Assembly: GCA_023151185.1 (NCBI GenBank)
Contig: JAKLJL010000005.1
Span: 124,001-188,000 of the forward strand
From: Bacteroidota bacterium
GTDB taxonomy: Bacteria > Bacteroidota > JABWAT01
Direction: 5' to 3'
Length of the DNA stretch: 64,000 nt
Each line of letters begins with the position of its first letter. The first letter of the stretch is position 1. The position numbers were made by a program, and so were the translations under genes. A model generated the notes under the pieces. The model searched no databases. It had not been told where the DNA came from and saw only the letters and a list, made by a program, of their open reading frames with translations. Below, one piece after another: positions 35,389 to 44,609 of this stretch.

Positions 35389-36092
35389 TTTTTCCTGATG
35401 ATAAGAGAATAAAGCTGACTTTTACCTAAAATGAGCCGGCTTAGACGGTGCAGAAACCAATATCCTCCATCGGCGGTGTAATATCTGAGAAAATGGTGAT
35501 GAAATATCTGGGTTACCGAGAATTTTCCTGTGCTTTCCAACATCAGTTTTAGGTTTCGCAATTCTTTAACCGAATGATTATACCAACCGCCGGGGGCAGA
35601 TGAAGAAAAATTGGATGGATTCAGTACCCACAGAGTTCCTTCTTCCTCAACGTAAGCCCCGAAAATAGCCTGGAGGCGTGAACTGAGTTCAGACAGATCC
35701 GGGGTATTCAAAACAGACAGTCCGATTGCAGAAACCACATCTCCGCGGTAAAGTCCCGCAGGTTCAAAAACATCATCCCGGTAAAATGATAACTGGGGAA
35801 GCGGATTCAGATGGGTTCCCGTATCAACGGCCTTCTGGATAAAATCCAGACCGGTTGCCTTTGTGAAAAAGGGAGCCAGAATGTAGGTTTTAAACCCGAT
35901 TCCGCAGCCGATATCGACAAGTGAGCAGGATTTGTTAAAGGGAATCAGCCGTTTGGTTTCCAGTTCTGCTTTGATCCTGAGGAGGTGGGTTTTCTCCTGA
36001 GAAAATCCCGTGAGTGATTCAAAGCCGTTATACCAGTCGCTGTAAAAGTCGAGAAGTTCTTCCCGGGTGTCGAGATTCAGTTCCTGAGCCAC
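35385..36092 (-). CDS. Class I SAM-dependent methyltransferase
   Basis: 235 residues. SAM motif I CSLVDIGCGIGFKTYILAP is followed by ATGLDFIQKAVD (acidic motif II) and a post-motif block GDVVSAIGLSVLNTPDLSE. The C-terminal ~50 residues carry a lone hydrophobic/aromatic stretch (HHHFLRYYTADGGYWFLHRLSRLIL) that may touch the membrane. The substrate is unknown; a lipid or glycan is as likely as protein. It overlaps the barrel gene upstream by 16 bp and dgt downstream by 4 bp. Confidence 0.8.
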   Translation of the reverse strand: MAQELNLDTREELLDFYSDWYNGFESLTGFSQEKTHLLRIKAELETKRLIPFNKSCSLVDIGCGIGFKTYILAPFFTKATGLDFIQKAVDTGTHLNPLPQLSFYRDDVFEPAGLYRGDVVSAIGLSVLNTPDLSELSSRLQAIFGAYVEEEGTLWVLNPSNFSSSAPGGWYNHSVKELRNLKLMLESTGKFSVTQIFHHHFLRYYTADGGYWFLHRLSRLILGKSQLYSLIIRKK

Positions 36093-36838
36093 ATTTTTCC
36101 TATATTTAAACTGAGCTGGAGTCCATGAAAATTGTATTTTTTCTGGGGCAGATATTCATAGTATTTTGCCTGGGTTGACTGAGAGATCCGTTCGACCGGT
36201 TTTCTCATCAGCACAACACCGCCTGGCAGGTTCTGAAATGAGTATTTAAGGGTTACCCCCTGAATCGTCGTAAAATTCATTCCGAAATCGATCCCGAAGC
36301 CTAAAAATGCAGTTACTCCCGTTTGCCATCCGCCATCACCAAGGCCAGAAAAACTGTCGCCCTTGTACGGGTAGAGGTACCCGAACAGCGGGCCGCCGCC
36401 AGCAGTAACGTAAGGCCTGAAATTATCAACAATATCGTCTTTAAAAAGACGGCAGGTTACCGAAGCTGTAAGAGGTAATAGAAGCAGTGAGTTCACTTTA
36501 TTCGGTGTGTAGGAAACTACATCCGGGTTCAACGGATCGCCGTAATACTCGTACTGTTCAAATTCACGGTCTTCTTTCCCGGGGGAAATTTCAATTTCAG
36601 CCTGAGTGCTCCAGGTATCATCGATCTGATACCGGTAAAATCCGCCGATACCAAATCCATAACTGGTAATAAATAGTTTGAAGGCGCCACCATGGCCCAA
36701 GTCGGAAATTTGGAGCGGTTTAACAGTCCGAACAGTTTGGGTGCCCGGGGTTGAACCGGTACTGATGGGTTGAGTGAACCCGGTAACCGGATTCAGGAGT
36801 GTGAAAATCAGAAGAAATGCTGAGTAAAGGACCTTCAT
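36077..36838 (-). CDS. Outer-membrane beta-barrel protein (small, porin-like fold)
   Basis: 253 residues with a signal peptide (MKVLYSAFLLIFTLLNPVTGFT). The mature part alternates strands and turns: AFKLFITSYGFGIGGFYRYQI, trimmed to FITSYGFGIGGFYRYQI, then RPYVTAGGGPLFGYLYPY and AFLGFGIDFGMNF. It ends in a strand (GLQLSLNIGKMWLRN). The layout suits an eight-stranded OmpA/OmpW-like barrel, without an OmpA C-terminal domain. No specific function is visible. It belongs to the lpxH-dgt run. Confidence 0.75.
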   Translation of the reverse strand: MKVLYSAFLLIFTLLNPVTGFTQPISTGSTPGTQTVRTVKPLQISDLGHGGAFKLFITSYGFGIGGFYRYQIDDTWSTQAEIEISPGKEDREFEQYEYYGDPLNPDVVSYTPNKVNSLLLLPLTASVTCRLFKDDIVDNFRPYVTAGGGPLFGYLYPYKGDSFSGLGDGGWQTGVTAFLGFGIDFGMNFTTIQGVTLKYSFQNLPGGVVLMRKPVERISQSTQAKYYEYLPQKKYNFHGLQLSLNIGKMWLRN

Positions 36839-36859
36839 TTTTTTTCCGTTGGTTAATAA

Positions 36860-37768
36860 CTAATCTTGTTTACGGCTAAGGGAAATCAATTCCCTGATGC
36901 CGGGTGCGGAGATCAGGAACCGGGTGACGGAATCCAGAGTTTCCGTCCCGGTCAGTAAACTGGTATGGCTGGCACCCGGTATGACCAGCCGTTCCGGCTT
37001 ATTATCCGCAGGGGCAGCCAATGCGAGTTCATTCTGCATCTCTGCTGGAATCCGGAGGTCGTTTTCTGCTGCAATTAAAAGTGTTTTGGCACGGATTTCG
37101 GGCATATAAGTTACCGGGGCCAATTCCCTGAATGGATGTCCGATATGGCGTTCGGCAATCCTGAGCAGCAAAAAGCCGAAGGGAAACATGGGCACCTTTG
37201 CCTGACGGATATCCATACAAAAAATATCACGGGATGAGGAAAAAGGGCAGATGGCAGCAATGGCTTTAATGCTGGAATTACGGGCTGCAAAAATCAATCC
37301 GGCAGAAGCCCCTAAAGAATGCCCGGCGACAACAACCGGATTTCCCGGATAAAGGGTTTGAACGACACGGAAGGTTGCAGACAGGTCTTCTGCATATTTG
37401 AAAACAGACATGGGCGGATCGACATCCGATTCGCCATGATTTCTCGCATTCAGCGCAAAAACAGTAAACCCGGCCTTCCAGAGGGCATAGCTCACAGGCC
37501 AGAGGAAGGAGGCATTGCGTGTCCACCCATGGGCAACAAGGGCTATAGGTGCAGTGGAGTCGGGTTGTTTCAGAAGCCAGGTTTTCAGGATTTTCCGGTT
37601 CTCAGTCGGGTAATACAGGGTTTCATAAGAAACCTGATGGAGGGCCGGCAATTCCTGATTAGGCTCCAGTTCAATCTGGAATGCATTCAGAAATTTTCGC
37701 CAGGCCAGTGCCAGATACAACCCGCTCAGGACAAGAATCGCCAGAATTATTCCGGTTAGCAGTATCAT
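36860..37768 (-). CDS. Membrane-anchored alpha/beta hydrolase
   Basis: 302 residues. An N-terminal TM helix (LLTGIILAILVLSGLYLALAW) anchors it. The core has VALVAHGW (oxyanion strand), VVAGHSLGASAG (nucleophile elbow GHSLG), LLIAAENDLRIPAE (acid) and PGASHTSLL (His), a complete Ser-Asp-His triad. It resembles the YfhR/BEM46-like group of peptidase S9-type hydrolases. The start codon shares one base with the PBP stop (TGATG-type junction), so it is coupled to the PBP gene. The natural substrate, ester or peptide, is unknown. Confidence 0.85.
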   Translation of the reverse strand: MILLTGIILAILVLSGLYLALAWRKFLNAFQIELEPNQELPALHQVSYETLYYPTENRKILKTWLLKQPDSTAPIALVAHGWTRNASFLWPVSYALWKAGFTVFALNARNHGESDVDPPMSVFKYAEDLSATFRVVQTLYPGNPVVVAGHSLGASAGLIFAARNSSIKAIAAICPFSSSRDIFCMDIRQAKVPMFPFGFLLLRIAERHIGHPFRELAPVTYMPEIRAKTLLIAAENDLRIPAEMQNELALAAPADNKPERLVIPGASHTSLLTGTETLDSVTRFLISAPGIRELISLSRKQD

Positions 37769-40056
37769 CAGAATCCGATTTTCTTTTTTGCCGGTTTTTT
37801 CTCGGCCTCTACGGCTCCGGCAGAAGTATGTTTATCGCACGGGACGGTTGGGGCAGTCAGTTTGGTGAATACCTCAATATAAGTATCCGGGCAGAATTCG
37901 GTTGCAATTTTCTTTGAATCCCGGCAGATTTGCAGTTCAAATACTCCCGGTGGCTTGATAAAGTTAGCCTTTTCGAGCCGGATGTCGGGCCGTTCATAAA
38001 CTTTTTTCATGAATTTTGCCCAGATTGGCAGGGCAGCCCGTGCACCCTGTCCGAATTCCATCGACTGAAAGTGAATTCGGCGGTCGTCATTACCAACCCA
38101 GACCGCAGCAGTCAGATCGGGTGTAAATCCGCAAAACCAGGCATCTCCGTGTTCGTTGGTGGTCCCGGTTTTTCCGCCGGCCGGGCCGTAAAATTTATAA
38201 CGTCCCCGGGTTGCTGCCCCGGTTCCTTCGTTCATGACGGTTTGAAGCATGCTGGTGGCGATGTAGGCAGTTTCTTTTGAAAAAACTTCCTGAGATCCCA
38301 GCGAATTTTCAAGCACCACATTTCCGTTGATATCTTCAACCCTGAGAACTGAAACCGGATCAACATGAACGCCTTCATTCGGGAAGGTTCCGTAAGCCGA
38401 AGCCATTTCAAGCGGTGTGACTTCACTCGAGCCAAGCGCAATGGAATTTACAGCCTGAAGTCTGGATTTGATTCCCATCCGCTGGGCATACTGAACCACG
38501 TCTGAAGGTTTGGCAATTTCGATTACCAGCCGGATAGTGATCAGATTGAGTGACTGTTTGAGGGCATCCCTCAGGGTTGTCATCCCCCCAAAATCGCCTT
38601 CCGAATTTTTAGGTGTCCACCAGCCTCCGGGAACGGTTGGGTCCTCGATGGTGATCGGCTGGTTCAGAACTTCATAGGTTGGCGGGTATCCTTTATCAAT
38701 AACAACGCTGTAAATAATCGGTTTAAAGGAAGAACCCGGCTGGCGTTTCGCCTGACTCACGTGGTCGAATTTGGTTTTGGAGAAATCCTTACCGCCAACC
38801 CAGGCTTTAACAAATCCGGTATGCGGATCAAGAACCACAAATGCCGCCTGCAGCCACCGTTTTTCATTTTTCAAACTGTCCATAAAGGCTTTGTCTGCCC
38901 GCAGACGTTTCATGATCTGGGCGGGGTTTTCTTTTTTCTGGACGGCATTCTGGTAAGGTGTTGTTTCCTGGACAAGGATGGAAACCAGTTCCGGATCCCA
39001 GGTAAAGGTTTTATCAAAATAGACCTGAATGGAATCGAGATGTTCTATAACCACGTTGTTGGCAATGTCCTGCATTCTGGAATCAATGGTGGTATAAATG
39101 CTGAGTCCGTCATTGTACAAATTGAACCCGCGGGCATCCCCCTCATCCTGCAGATATTGCCTGACTTCCTCGGTAAAGTAGGGAGCAAGTCCCATGTCGG
39201 TAACTGAGGTAAATTTCGTCTCAATCGGGGTTACAATCAGTTTCTGGTAAGCATCCTCAGAAACATACCCCACTTCTTTCATATTGTACAGAATCAGATT
39301 CCGGCGGTCTAGTGCTTTCTGTGGCCGTGAAATCGGGTTGTAGGAATTGGGTGCCGGCAGGATGCCGACCAGAGTTGCAGCTTCCAGGATATTCAGGTCT
39401 TTGGCGTTTTTACCAAAGTAAGTCTGGGAGGCCGCCTGGATGCCGTGTGCGCCGGAGCCGAAATAAACCGTATTCAGGTACATCGAGAGAATTTCACTTT
39501 TGGTGTAGGTTCTCTCGATCTGTACAGCGGTATAGAGTTCCCTGAGCTTCCGGGTGTAGGTCTGTTCTGCAGTTTTGAGGAAAAGGGTTCGGGAAAGCTG
39601 CTGGGTAATGGTACTGGCCCCCTGCTGAATGCTCAGAGTGGCTACATTTATTCCCATGGCCTTTATCGTTCTGACCAGATCAAATCCCCAATGTTCGTAA
39701 AACCGGCGGTCCTCAGAGGCCAGAAGTGCATTAATGGCGTTCGGCGATATTTCACTCAGCGGAACGATCCGGCGGTTGGTGTTAAAAAACCGGTGAATGA
39801 CCTCGCCGTCATCTGAATAGACAACCGAAGCCATTTCAGATTTGGGGTTTTCAAGCTCTTCCAGACTTGGCAGGTCCTGAAACGCCATGATCAGCACAAA
39901 AAGGAAAAGTCCCGTCACTACCGGGATTCCGATCCAGAGACTCCGTTTCATCCGCCGTTCAAATTTGAGAAACTTGCTCACAGACTTCCGGTATTCCGGG
40001 TTGTTGAAATACTCATCCTTATTGATACCGTTTTTGTCGGATAAAAGATCTGACAT
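37768..40056 (-). CDS. Class A (PBP1A-type) bifunctional penicillin-binding protein
   Basis: 762 residues. Cytoplasmic tail, TM helix (~35-57), then the GT51 glycosyltransferase domain with SEDRRFYEHWGFD (catalytic Glu) and GASTITQQLSRTLFL. The transpeptidase domain has RQPGSSFKPIIYS (SxxK), SLNLITIRL (SxN) and GGKTGTTNEHGDAWF (KTG). It polymerises and cross-links peptidoglycan in the periplasm. It follows lpxH with a 3-bp gap, pairing lipid A and cell-wall synthesis in one transcript. Confidence 0.95.
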   Translation of the reverse strand: MSDLLSDKNGINKDEYFNNPEYRKSVSKFLKFERRMKRSLWIGIPVVTGLFLFVLIMAFQDLPSLEELENPKSEMASVVYSDDGEVIHRFFNTNRRIVPLSEISPNAINALLASEDRRFYEHWGFDLVRTIKAMGINVATLSIQQGASTITQQLSRTLFLKTAEQTYTRKLRELYTAVQIERTYTKSEILSMYLNTVYFGSGAHGIQAASQTYFGKNAKDLNILEAATLVGILPAPNSYNPISRPQKALDRRNLILYNMKEVGYVSEDAYQKLIVTPIETKFTSVTDMGLAPYFTEEVRQYLQDEGDARGFNLYNDGLSIYTTIDSRMQDIANNVVIEHLDSIQVYFDKTFTWDPELVSILVQETTPYQNAVQKKENPAQIMKRLRADKAFMDSLKNEKRWLQAAFVVLDPHTGFVKAWVGGKDFSKTKFDHVSQAKRQPGSSFKPIIYSVVIDKGYPPTYEVLNQPITIEDPTVPGGWWTPKNSEGDFGGMTTLRDALKQSLNLITIRLVIEIAKPSDVVQYAQRMGIKSRLQAVNSIALGSSEVTPLEMASAYGTFPNEGVHVDPVSVLRVEDINGNVVLENSLGSQEVFSKETAYIATSMLQTVMNEGTGAATRGRYKFYGPAGGKTGTTNEHGDAWFCGFTPDLTAAVWVGNDDRRIHFQSMEFGQGARAALPIWAKFMKKVYERPDIRLEKANFIKPPGVFELQICRDSKKIATEFCPDTYIEVFTKLTAPTVPCDKHTSAGAVEAEKKPAKKKIGF

Positions 40057-40059
40057 GGA

Positions 40060-40839
40060 TTATTTTTTCTCCAGAGACAGTTCAGATGCCAGGATTCCGC
40101 CGTTTGCCAGGCGGAGTTCAATATGCGTTCCGGTAAAGACCCCATAACTTCGGTGGTGAAGCCACTCTCCCAGATTGACATAGAGAGATTCAGACGGACT
40201 AAGGGGTAAAAGTTTCGGAATATGCCGATGACCGCAGACAAAATAGTCGTAACCGGTTTCGGATGCCAGACTTCTGGCATACTGGATCAGGCGTTCCTTT
40301 TCACCATAATCAATTTCATCTGTCGTGTAATGCCTGCTGGTTCCGCTGGCCCATCTTGCCAGACCGATTCCCCAATCCGGGTGAAGCTTCAGGTACATCC
40401 ACTGGCTCCAGCGACGGGTAAGCAGCCACTTCAGGGCCTTGTATCCGGTATCCCCGGGCCCCAACCCGTCACCGTGGGCGATTTCAAACACCTTCCCGCC
40501 GATTTCAGTTCTGAGTGGCTGGTACCGGGTGGTAACCCCAAGTTCTTCTGTGAAGTATCTGCCCAGCCAGAAATCATGATTTCCAGAAAAATAGGTCACC
40601 GGGAATCCGCCATCAGTCAGTTCTGCCAATGCGCCGAAAAGACGGGTATATCCTTTAGGCACCACTTCCCGGTATTCAAACCAGTAATCAAAAATATCCC
40701 CAACAAGAAACAGGGCATCCGTTTCCTGCCCGGCCTGTTCAATGATCCTGATCAGATCGCGTTGTTTGGATTTTTCCGTGTCCGGATTTTGGATCCCCAG
40801 ATGAACATCAGAAATGAAAGTTGCCCGTTGCAGCGGCAT
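40060..40839 (-). CDS. lpxH: UDP-2,3-diacylglucosamine diphosphatase (LpxH-like)
   Basis: 259 residues, a calcineurin-like metallophosphatase. The metal-binding motifs are in order: SDVHLG, LVGDIFDYW, YFSGNHDFW, EIAHGDGLG and VCGHRHIPK. The length and the IFDYWFEYR block fit LpxH, which hydrolyses UDP-diacylglucosamine to lipid X in lipid A synthesis at the inner face of the inner membrane. It is the first gene of the minus-strand lpxH-PBP-hydrolase-OMP-methyltransferase-dgt run. Confidence 0.9.
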   Translation of the reverse strand: MPLQRATFISDVHLGIQNPDTEKSKQRDLIRIIEQAGQETDALFLVGDIFDYWFEYREVVPKGYTRLFGALAELTDGGFPVTYFSGNHDFWLGRYFTEELGVTTRYQPLRTEIGGKVFEIAHGDGLGPGDTGYKALKWLLTRRWSQWMYLKLHPDWGIGLARWASGTSRHYTTDEIDYGEKERLIQYARSLASETGYDYFVCGHRHIPKLLPLSPSESLYVNLGEWLHHRSYGVFTGTHIELRLANGGILASELSLEKK

Positions 40840-40904
40840 GCTTCTCCGGAAAAAAGTTAAGTCAGTTAAAATCGGAATTTATTCCGGATTAGTCCACCAA
40901 ACGG

Positions 40905-43709
40905 TTAAAGTTCCGGTACAACCAGTTTAAGCCGGAAGTAAACGGTTTCATCACGTCGAACCGATACTCCTTTGGTTTTTGCGTAACCGGCACCGAACCT
41001 GAAGAAATCTTCCCCGAAAGAAAGTTCACCTCCGACCGAGTGAATATTGGTATTTTTCTTGTCTGTCCGCAGGTAAGCACCATCTGAAAAAACAGTCACT
41101 GCCACATTGCTGACAGGAAGAATCAGCAGAACCAGGGGTGTTTTCGGTGCCAGCAGATAGGTGAATTCGGTCTGGTTCCAGAAAACCTGATTTCCTTCTA
41201 TATCCTCCTGCAATCCTCTCACCGTCCGGGTAAACCCGTAGTCTCTGGGCACATCAACACCGTAAAACCGGTCAATTCCAACCGGATACCTGGGGGCTTT
41301 GTTCCCTGACTTCCGGATGACTGAAAATTTGGTGATGATGCCCAGGCGTTCCAGATAAAGGTTTGTTCCGGCAGTCAGGTTAAAGTTAAAGACTGAAAAA
41401 TCATAAACTTCATCCATTGACCTGAACAGAGAGGCATCGGCACTGATCCGCCGTTTTTCAATAACAGAGTTATAGGTTGACGGTACCCGGTAAGAAAATG
41501 CCAGAGTCGCCGAGGGACCGTAAAATGACTCGCGGTCGGGTAAACCCGGACTTTTTTTCTCATAATCCCGGCGGCTGAACAGAAACCCGGCGGATGGGGT
41601 CAGGCTTAATCTGGGATTTCCTGAATATTTAAAGGTTCTGCCCATTGTACCAGACACCAGCCACTGCTCGGCATCCAGATAGTCTTCACCGGCAAAGCTG
41701 AACAGGGCCGGGCCGTGAAATAAAACGGTTCCAAGCGAAATATCAGAAACAGTAAGCATCCATAACGCACCCAGTGTGAATTTCTTTGCAGGTTCCCCGA
41801 ACGGAATTGCAGCAGTTACCTGAACAGCCTGCCGCTGCAGAGCCTCAAGCCATGTGGTACTGAATGCCAGGCCAGATTCTGATCCGGTTGTGTAAGGAAA
41901 GGCCAGACTGGCTATGTTCATCAGGCTGTTTTGCGGATCCGGAAGGTCGGTCCGTTCAGAAATAGTCAGAACAGTATCCCGAAGATGCTTGACATCTCCA
42001 AACTCCGGCGACCTGCGGGTCCAGGCTGAGACCCGGTTAGTTTCCGGGGTAATTCTTTCGGCTGGATTGAGGCTGCACAAGCTGTCTGCGGGAACCGAAA
42101 CAAAGGCGGTTTTTCGGCCAGGCTTCCAGTAGGAAAGAATCACCTTCCCTGATTCCCGGTCAAGTCCAGAGACCCAGTATTCACTTAAATCTTCAAGAAC
42201 CGGTCTTACCTTCCCTGTATAGGTGTTCAGAACCGCCAGAGACGGGTGCTCCTGAAAATACCGGTTGAACAGAATCAGGGAATCATTAACGGATACCGGA
42301 AGGCGGTCATCTACCGGGTCATTGGTCAGAAGGGTAAATTTTCCGGTTTCAGGGCTAATTTCTGCCAGATCACGGTTCCCGTTTGGCTGCTGGATTTCGG
42401 CGAGGAGTGATTTCCCGTCCGCAGAGACAGACAGCCTTCCAACCGGCCAGGGGGTAACTGAAAGAGTCTCCGGCTCTCCACCGGCGAACGGGTACCAGAC
42501 GATCCGGGTAAAATGACTTTCTGATTCAGGAAGTACCAGCCCTTCCCTGAATAGCGTTCCCAATACAGCCCGTACATTTTTGGCAACGGTGCGTTCGAGT
42601 TCAGTATCCAGATTCCGGACCGTCCAGGAGGTTGTCTGGGTTTCCTGATCGTTTGCAGCAGACACAAATGGCCGGCCCCAGGCTATCCATTCCTTATCAT
42701 CCTGAATCAGAACCTGGGTTGATACATCCGTCGAAACTGTTTCCAGAATGTCAATTCCTTTCTTTTTCTGACGGATCAGAGACAGGGATGAATAAAGGTG
42801 ATTGGGGGCCAGACGGGATACGGTAAGCCAGGTAGAGTCAGCCAGATTGACGGGCAAAAGCTGAGACTGGGAATAACCGGCAACAGGAAGTCCGGTATCA
42901 AAAGAGGAAACAGGAAGTGAAGCATCCCGTGATCCGTAATAAAGAACCAGATGGCGGTGAAACCGGGGAAAAATTTCAGCCGGGGTGGCGGCATAAACTG
43001 ACTTGAAGGCTTCATCAAATTCATACAGAAAATCGTCCGGTTTGTAGTGCATGAGTTTGATCAGGCTTGAATCCCCGTACTGATCGGCCAGAAACCGGAT
43101 AAAGGCGTGACCAGAGGCATACAACAACCGGCCATCTTCAAGAGAATTCATCGATTGGTAACTCAGCGATCCGTCAAATACAGCATTTTTAACATACAGA
43201 TCACCCCGGTAGGCATTCCAGTACTCACTGTAATACTGGGCAGTTCCTTCCCAAAACCATCTGGGTACATCTGAAATGGTCAGGGCACCAACCCATGGAC
43301 TCAATTTTCGGCTGACTGCCCGGAAGGTAACATGGTGGACCAGTTCATGGGTCAGCACCTGGTGGTACCAGCCAATGGTACCCGTCCAGAACGGAATGTA
43401 CATCGAGGAAAGGGAATAAATGACCACGGTATTCCCGATGGCAAACCCATTTGTAATATCCGGGGCATCCGTCAGAACAATCCGGCATGGAGATGAGGTA
43501 AAGTCTGATAAAGGAACTCCCGTCATTCTTGCGATCTCGGGGATTGAAAGCTCAGCAATTTTCAGCAGAGAATCGGCAACTGTTTCATTGCCTTGTAAAT
43601 ATTCGACATAGCTGACCTTGCCGCTGATTTTTTTCCAGTCTGAGGCCGTGGCCGTAAGTGACAAAAAGAGAAGGGAGACAAGAAGAAGAAACCGAAGACA
43701 AACAGTCAT
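40905..43709 (-). CDS. Outer-membrane protein: zincin (HExxH) + TolB-like propeller + barrel (second paralogous architecture)
   Basis: 934 residues. Signal peptide MTVCLRFLLLVSLLFLSLTATA. Zincin domain with THELVHHV and the third-ligand/active-site block RWFWEGTAQYYSEYW. A central region (~290-590) of irregular PD40-like blades has sequences such as SVSADGKSLLAEIQQPNG and SVNDSLILFNRYFQ. The C-terminal ~300 residues are strand-rich, end in LKLVVPEL and contain RFYGVDVPRDYGFTRTVRG, reminiscent of the Omp85 RGY-like loop. Same domain order as the protein at 27979-31122, but sequence similarity is low. It is probably surface-exposed; substrate unknown. Confidence 0.8.
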   Translation of the reverse strand: MTVCLRFLLLVSLLFLSLTATASDWKKISGKVSYVEYLQGNETVADSLLKIAELSIPEIARMTGVPLSDFTSSPCRIVLTDAPDITNGFAIGNTVVIYSLSSMYIPFWTGTIGWYHQVLTHELVHHVTFRAVSRKLSPWVGALTISDVPRWFWEGTAQYYSEYWNAYRGDLYVKNAVFDGSLSYQSMNSLEDGRLLYASGHAFIRFLADQYGDSSLIKLMHYKPDDFLYEFDEAFKSVYAATPAEIFPRFHRHLVLYYGSRDASLPVSSFDTGLPVAGYSQSQLLPVNLADSTWLTVSRLAPNHLYSSLSLIRQKKKGIDILETVSTDVSTQVLIQDDKEWIAWGRPFVSAANDQETQTTSWTVRNLDTELERTVAKNVRAVLGTLFREGLVLPESESHFTRIVWYPFAGGEPETLSVTPWPVGRLSVSADGKSLLAEIQQPNGNRDLAEISPETGKFTLLTNDPVDDRLPVSVNDSLILFNRYFQEHPSLAVLNTYTGKVRPVLEDLSEYWVSGLDRESGKVILSYWKPGRKTAFVSVPADSLCSLNPAERITPETNRVSAWTRRSPEFGDVKHLRDTVLTISERTDLPDPQNSLMNIASLAFPYTTGSESGLAFSTTWLEALQRQAVQVTAAIPFGEPAKKFTLGALWMLTVSDISLGTVLFHGPALFSFAGEDYLDAEQWLVSGTMGRTFKYSGNPRLSLTPSAGFLFSRRDYEKKSPGLPDRESFYGPSATLAFSYRVPSTYNSVIEKRRISADASLFRSMDEVYDFSVFNFNLTAGTNLYLERLGIITKFSVIRKSGNKAPRYPVGIDRFYGVDVPRDYGFTRTVRGLQEDIEGNQVFWNQTEFTYLLAPKTPLVLLILPVSNVAVTVFSDGAYLRTDKKNTNIHSVGGELSFGEDFFRFGAGYAKTKGVSVRRDETVYFRLKLVVPEL

Positions 43710-43780
43710 ACAGCATTCCGGATAGATAAAACTCTGAAAATGTTTAATTTATCGGAAAACTGCAAATCGGGCTTAGGGGA

Positions 43781-43806
43781 AACCGGCAGGGGAGCACCTG
43801 CCGGTT
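43781..43806 (-). terminator. Hairpin after the 43815 OMP gene
   Basis: On the minus strand AACCGGCAGG, loop tgctcc, CCTGCCGGTT forms a perfect 10-bp stem. It starts eight bases after the stop of the OMP gene. The run of T after it is poor, so strength is uncertain. Confidence 0.6.
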
Positions 43807-43814
43807 ATAATGGG

Positions 43815-44405
43815 TTAAAGAATTACGGTAAATCCCATCAGGAATAACAGATCTTTTCTTGTAGTTTGAATTTGATCAGAGAGTGAATAACTATTTGCAG
43901 GATTGGTTTTATTTTCCCAGTTCCATACCTGATACCGAAGTTCATTCCTTAAAGCAATTTCTGGTGTCAGGTAATATTTAAATCCCCCGCCTACCGAAAA
44001 GGTAAAAACCTCTGGCCCTTTGGTGACTTTGATGCTGTTTGAATTTTTAACCGGGACCGAATTGGCAATGCCAACACCCGGTGCAATGAAAACCATGACT
44101 TTCTCATCAATTAACGTGTTGTAGGATCCATGTACTGCGCCAATCAGAGAAGGGGCAAAATGATCTTCAACTAAAATGGACACCTCTGGTTCAATAGCAA
44201 ACGCATCAGTGATAAAAAACCCAAGCCTGCATTGAAGAATTCCGTAGTTCTGATCATTGGTCTGGGTTTCGCCTGCAATTTTTTCTTCCGTTTTAGAAGA
44301 GACAATGGTTCCGGAAAAGGTTAATTCCTTTTTCCTTTCCACTGGTTGTGCAATAGCAGATACCGAAATAAACAGAAAGCAATAAAACAGTGCCAATTTT
44401 TTTAT
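43815..44405 (-). CDS. Outer-membrane beta-barrel protein with unusual start codon
   Basis: The ordinary reading is a TTG start at 44396 (193 residues, MALFYCFLFISV). The AAGGAAGG ribosome site at 44417-44410 is 13 nt from that TTG but 4 nt from an in-frame ATA at 44405. ATA would give the more typical signal peptide (M)KKLALFYCFLFISVSAIAQ. The coordinates given here use ATA. The mature part is strand-rich with GGGFKYYLTPEIALRNELRYQ and a final LLFLMGFTVIL, as in small OmpW/OprF-N-like barrels. It is AT-rich relative to its neighbours and divergent from fur. Confidence 0.7.
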   Translation of the reverse strand: MKKLALFYCFLFISVSAIAQPVERKKELTFSGTIVSSKTEEKIAGETQTNDQNYGILQCRLGFFITDAFAIEPEVSILVEDHFAPSLIGAVHGSYNTLIDEKVMVFIAPGVGIANSVPVKNSNSIKVTKGPEVFTFSVGGGFKYYLTPEIALRNELRYQVWNWENKTNPANSYSLSDQIQTTRKDLLFLMGFTVIL

Positions 44406-44609
44406 TTTACCTTCCTTAGTGCTTTGTATGTCAGGAATTACTCCAGCTAGGGCGATTCATGCACAAAATTACAGGGCCACCCAAAAGAAACGAAAAAGTG
44501 AACATGTTATATCGCCGCCTAATCCATTTCTAATTTCATTTCAGGAATTTCTGTTGATTCTCATCCGTTCGATAGGTAAATTTATATGGACTTAATCTAA
44601 AATACACTT
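44406..44609. promoter_or_regulatory. AT-rich divergent intergenic region between OMP gene and fur
   Basis: About 200 bp between divergent genes, which must hold both promoters. I see no clear Fur box (no GATAATGATAATCATTATC-like palindrome) and no clear -35/-10 pair. Confidence 0.4.

Noticed and set aside
44406-44609. Fur box between the OMP gene and fur
   Set aside because: No palindrome close to the consensus could be found by eye; only AT-rich sequence.
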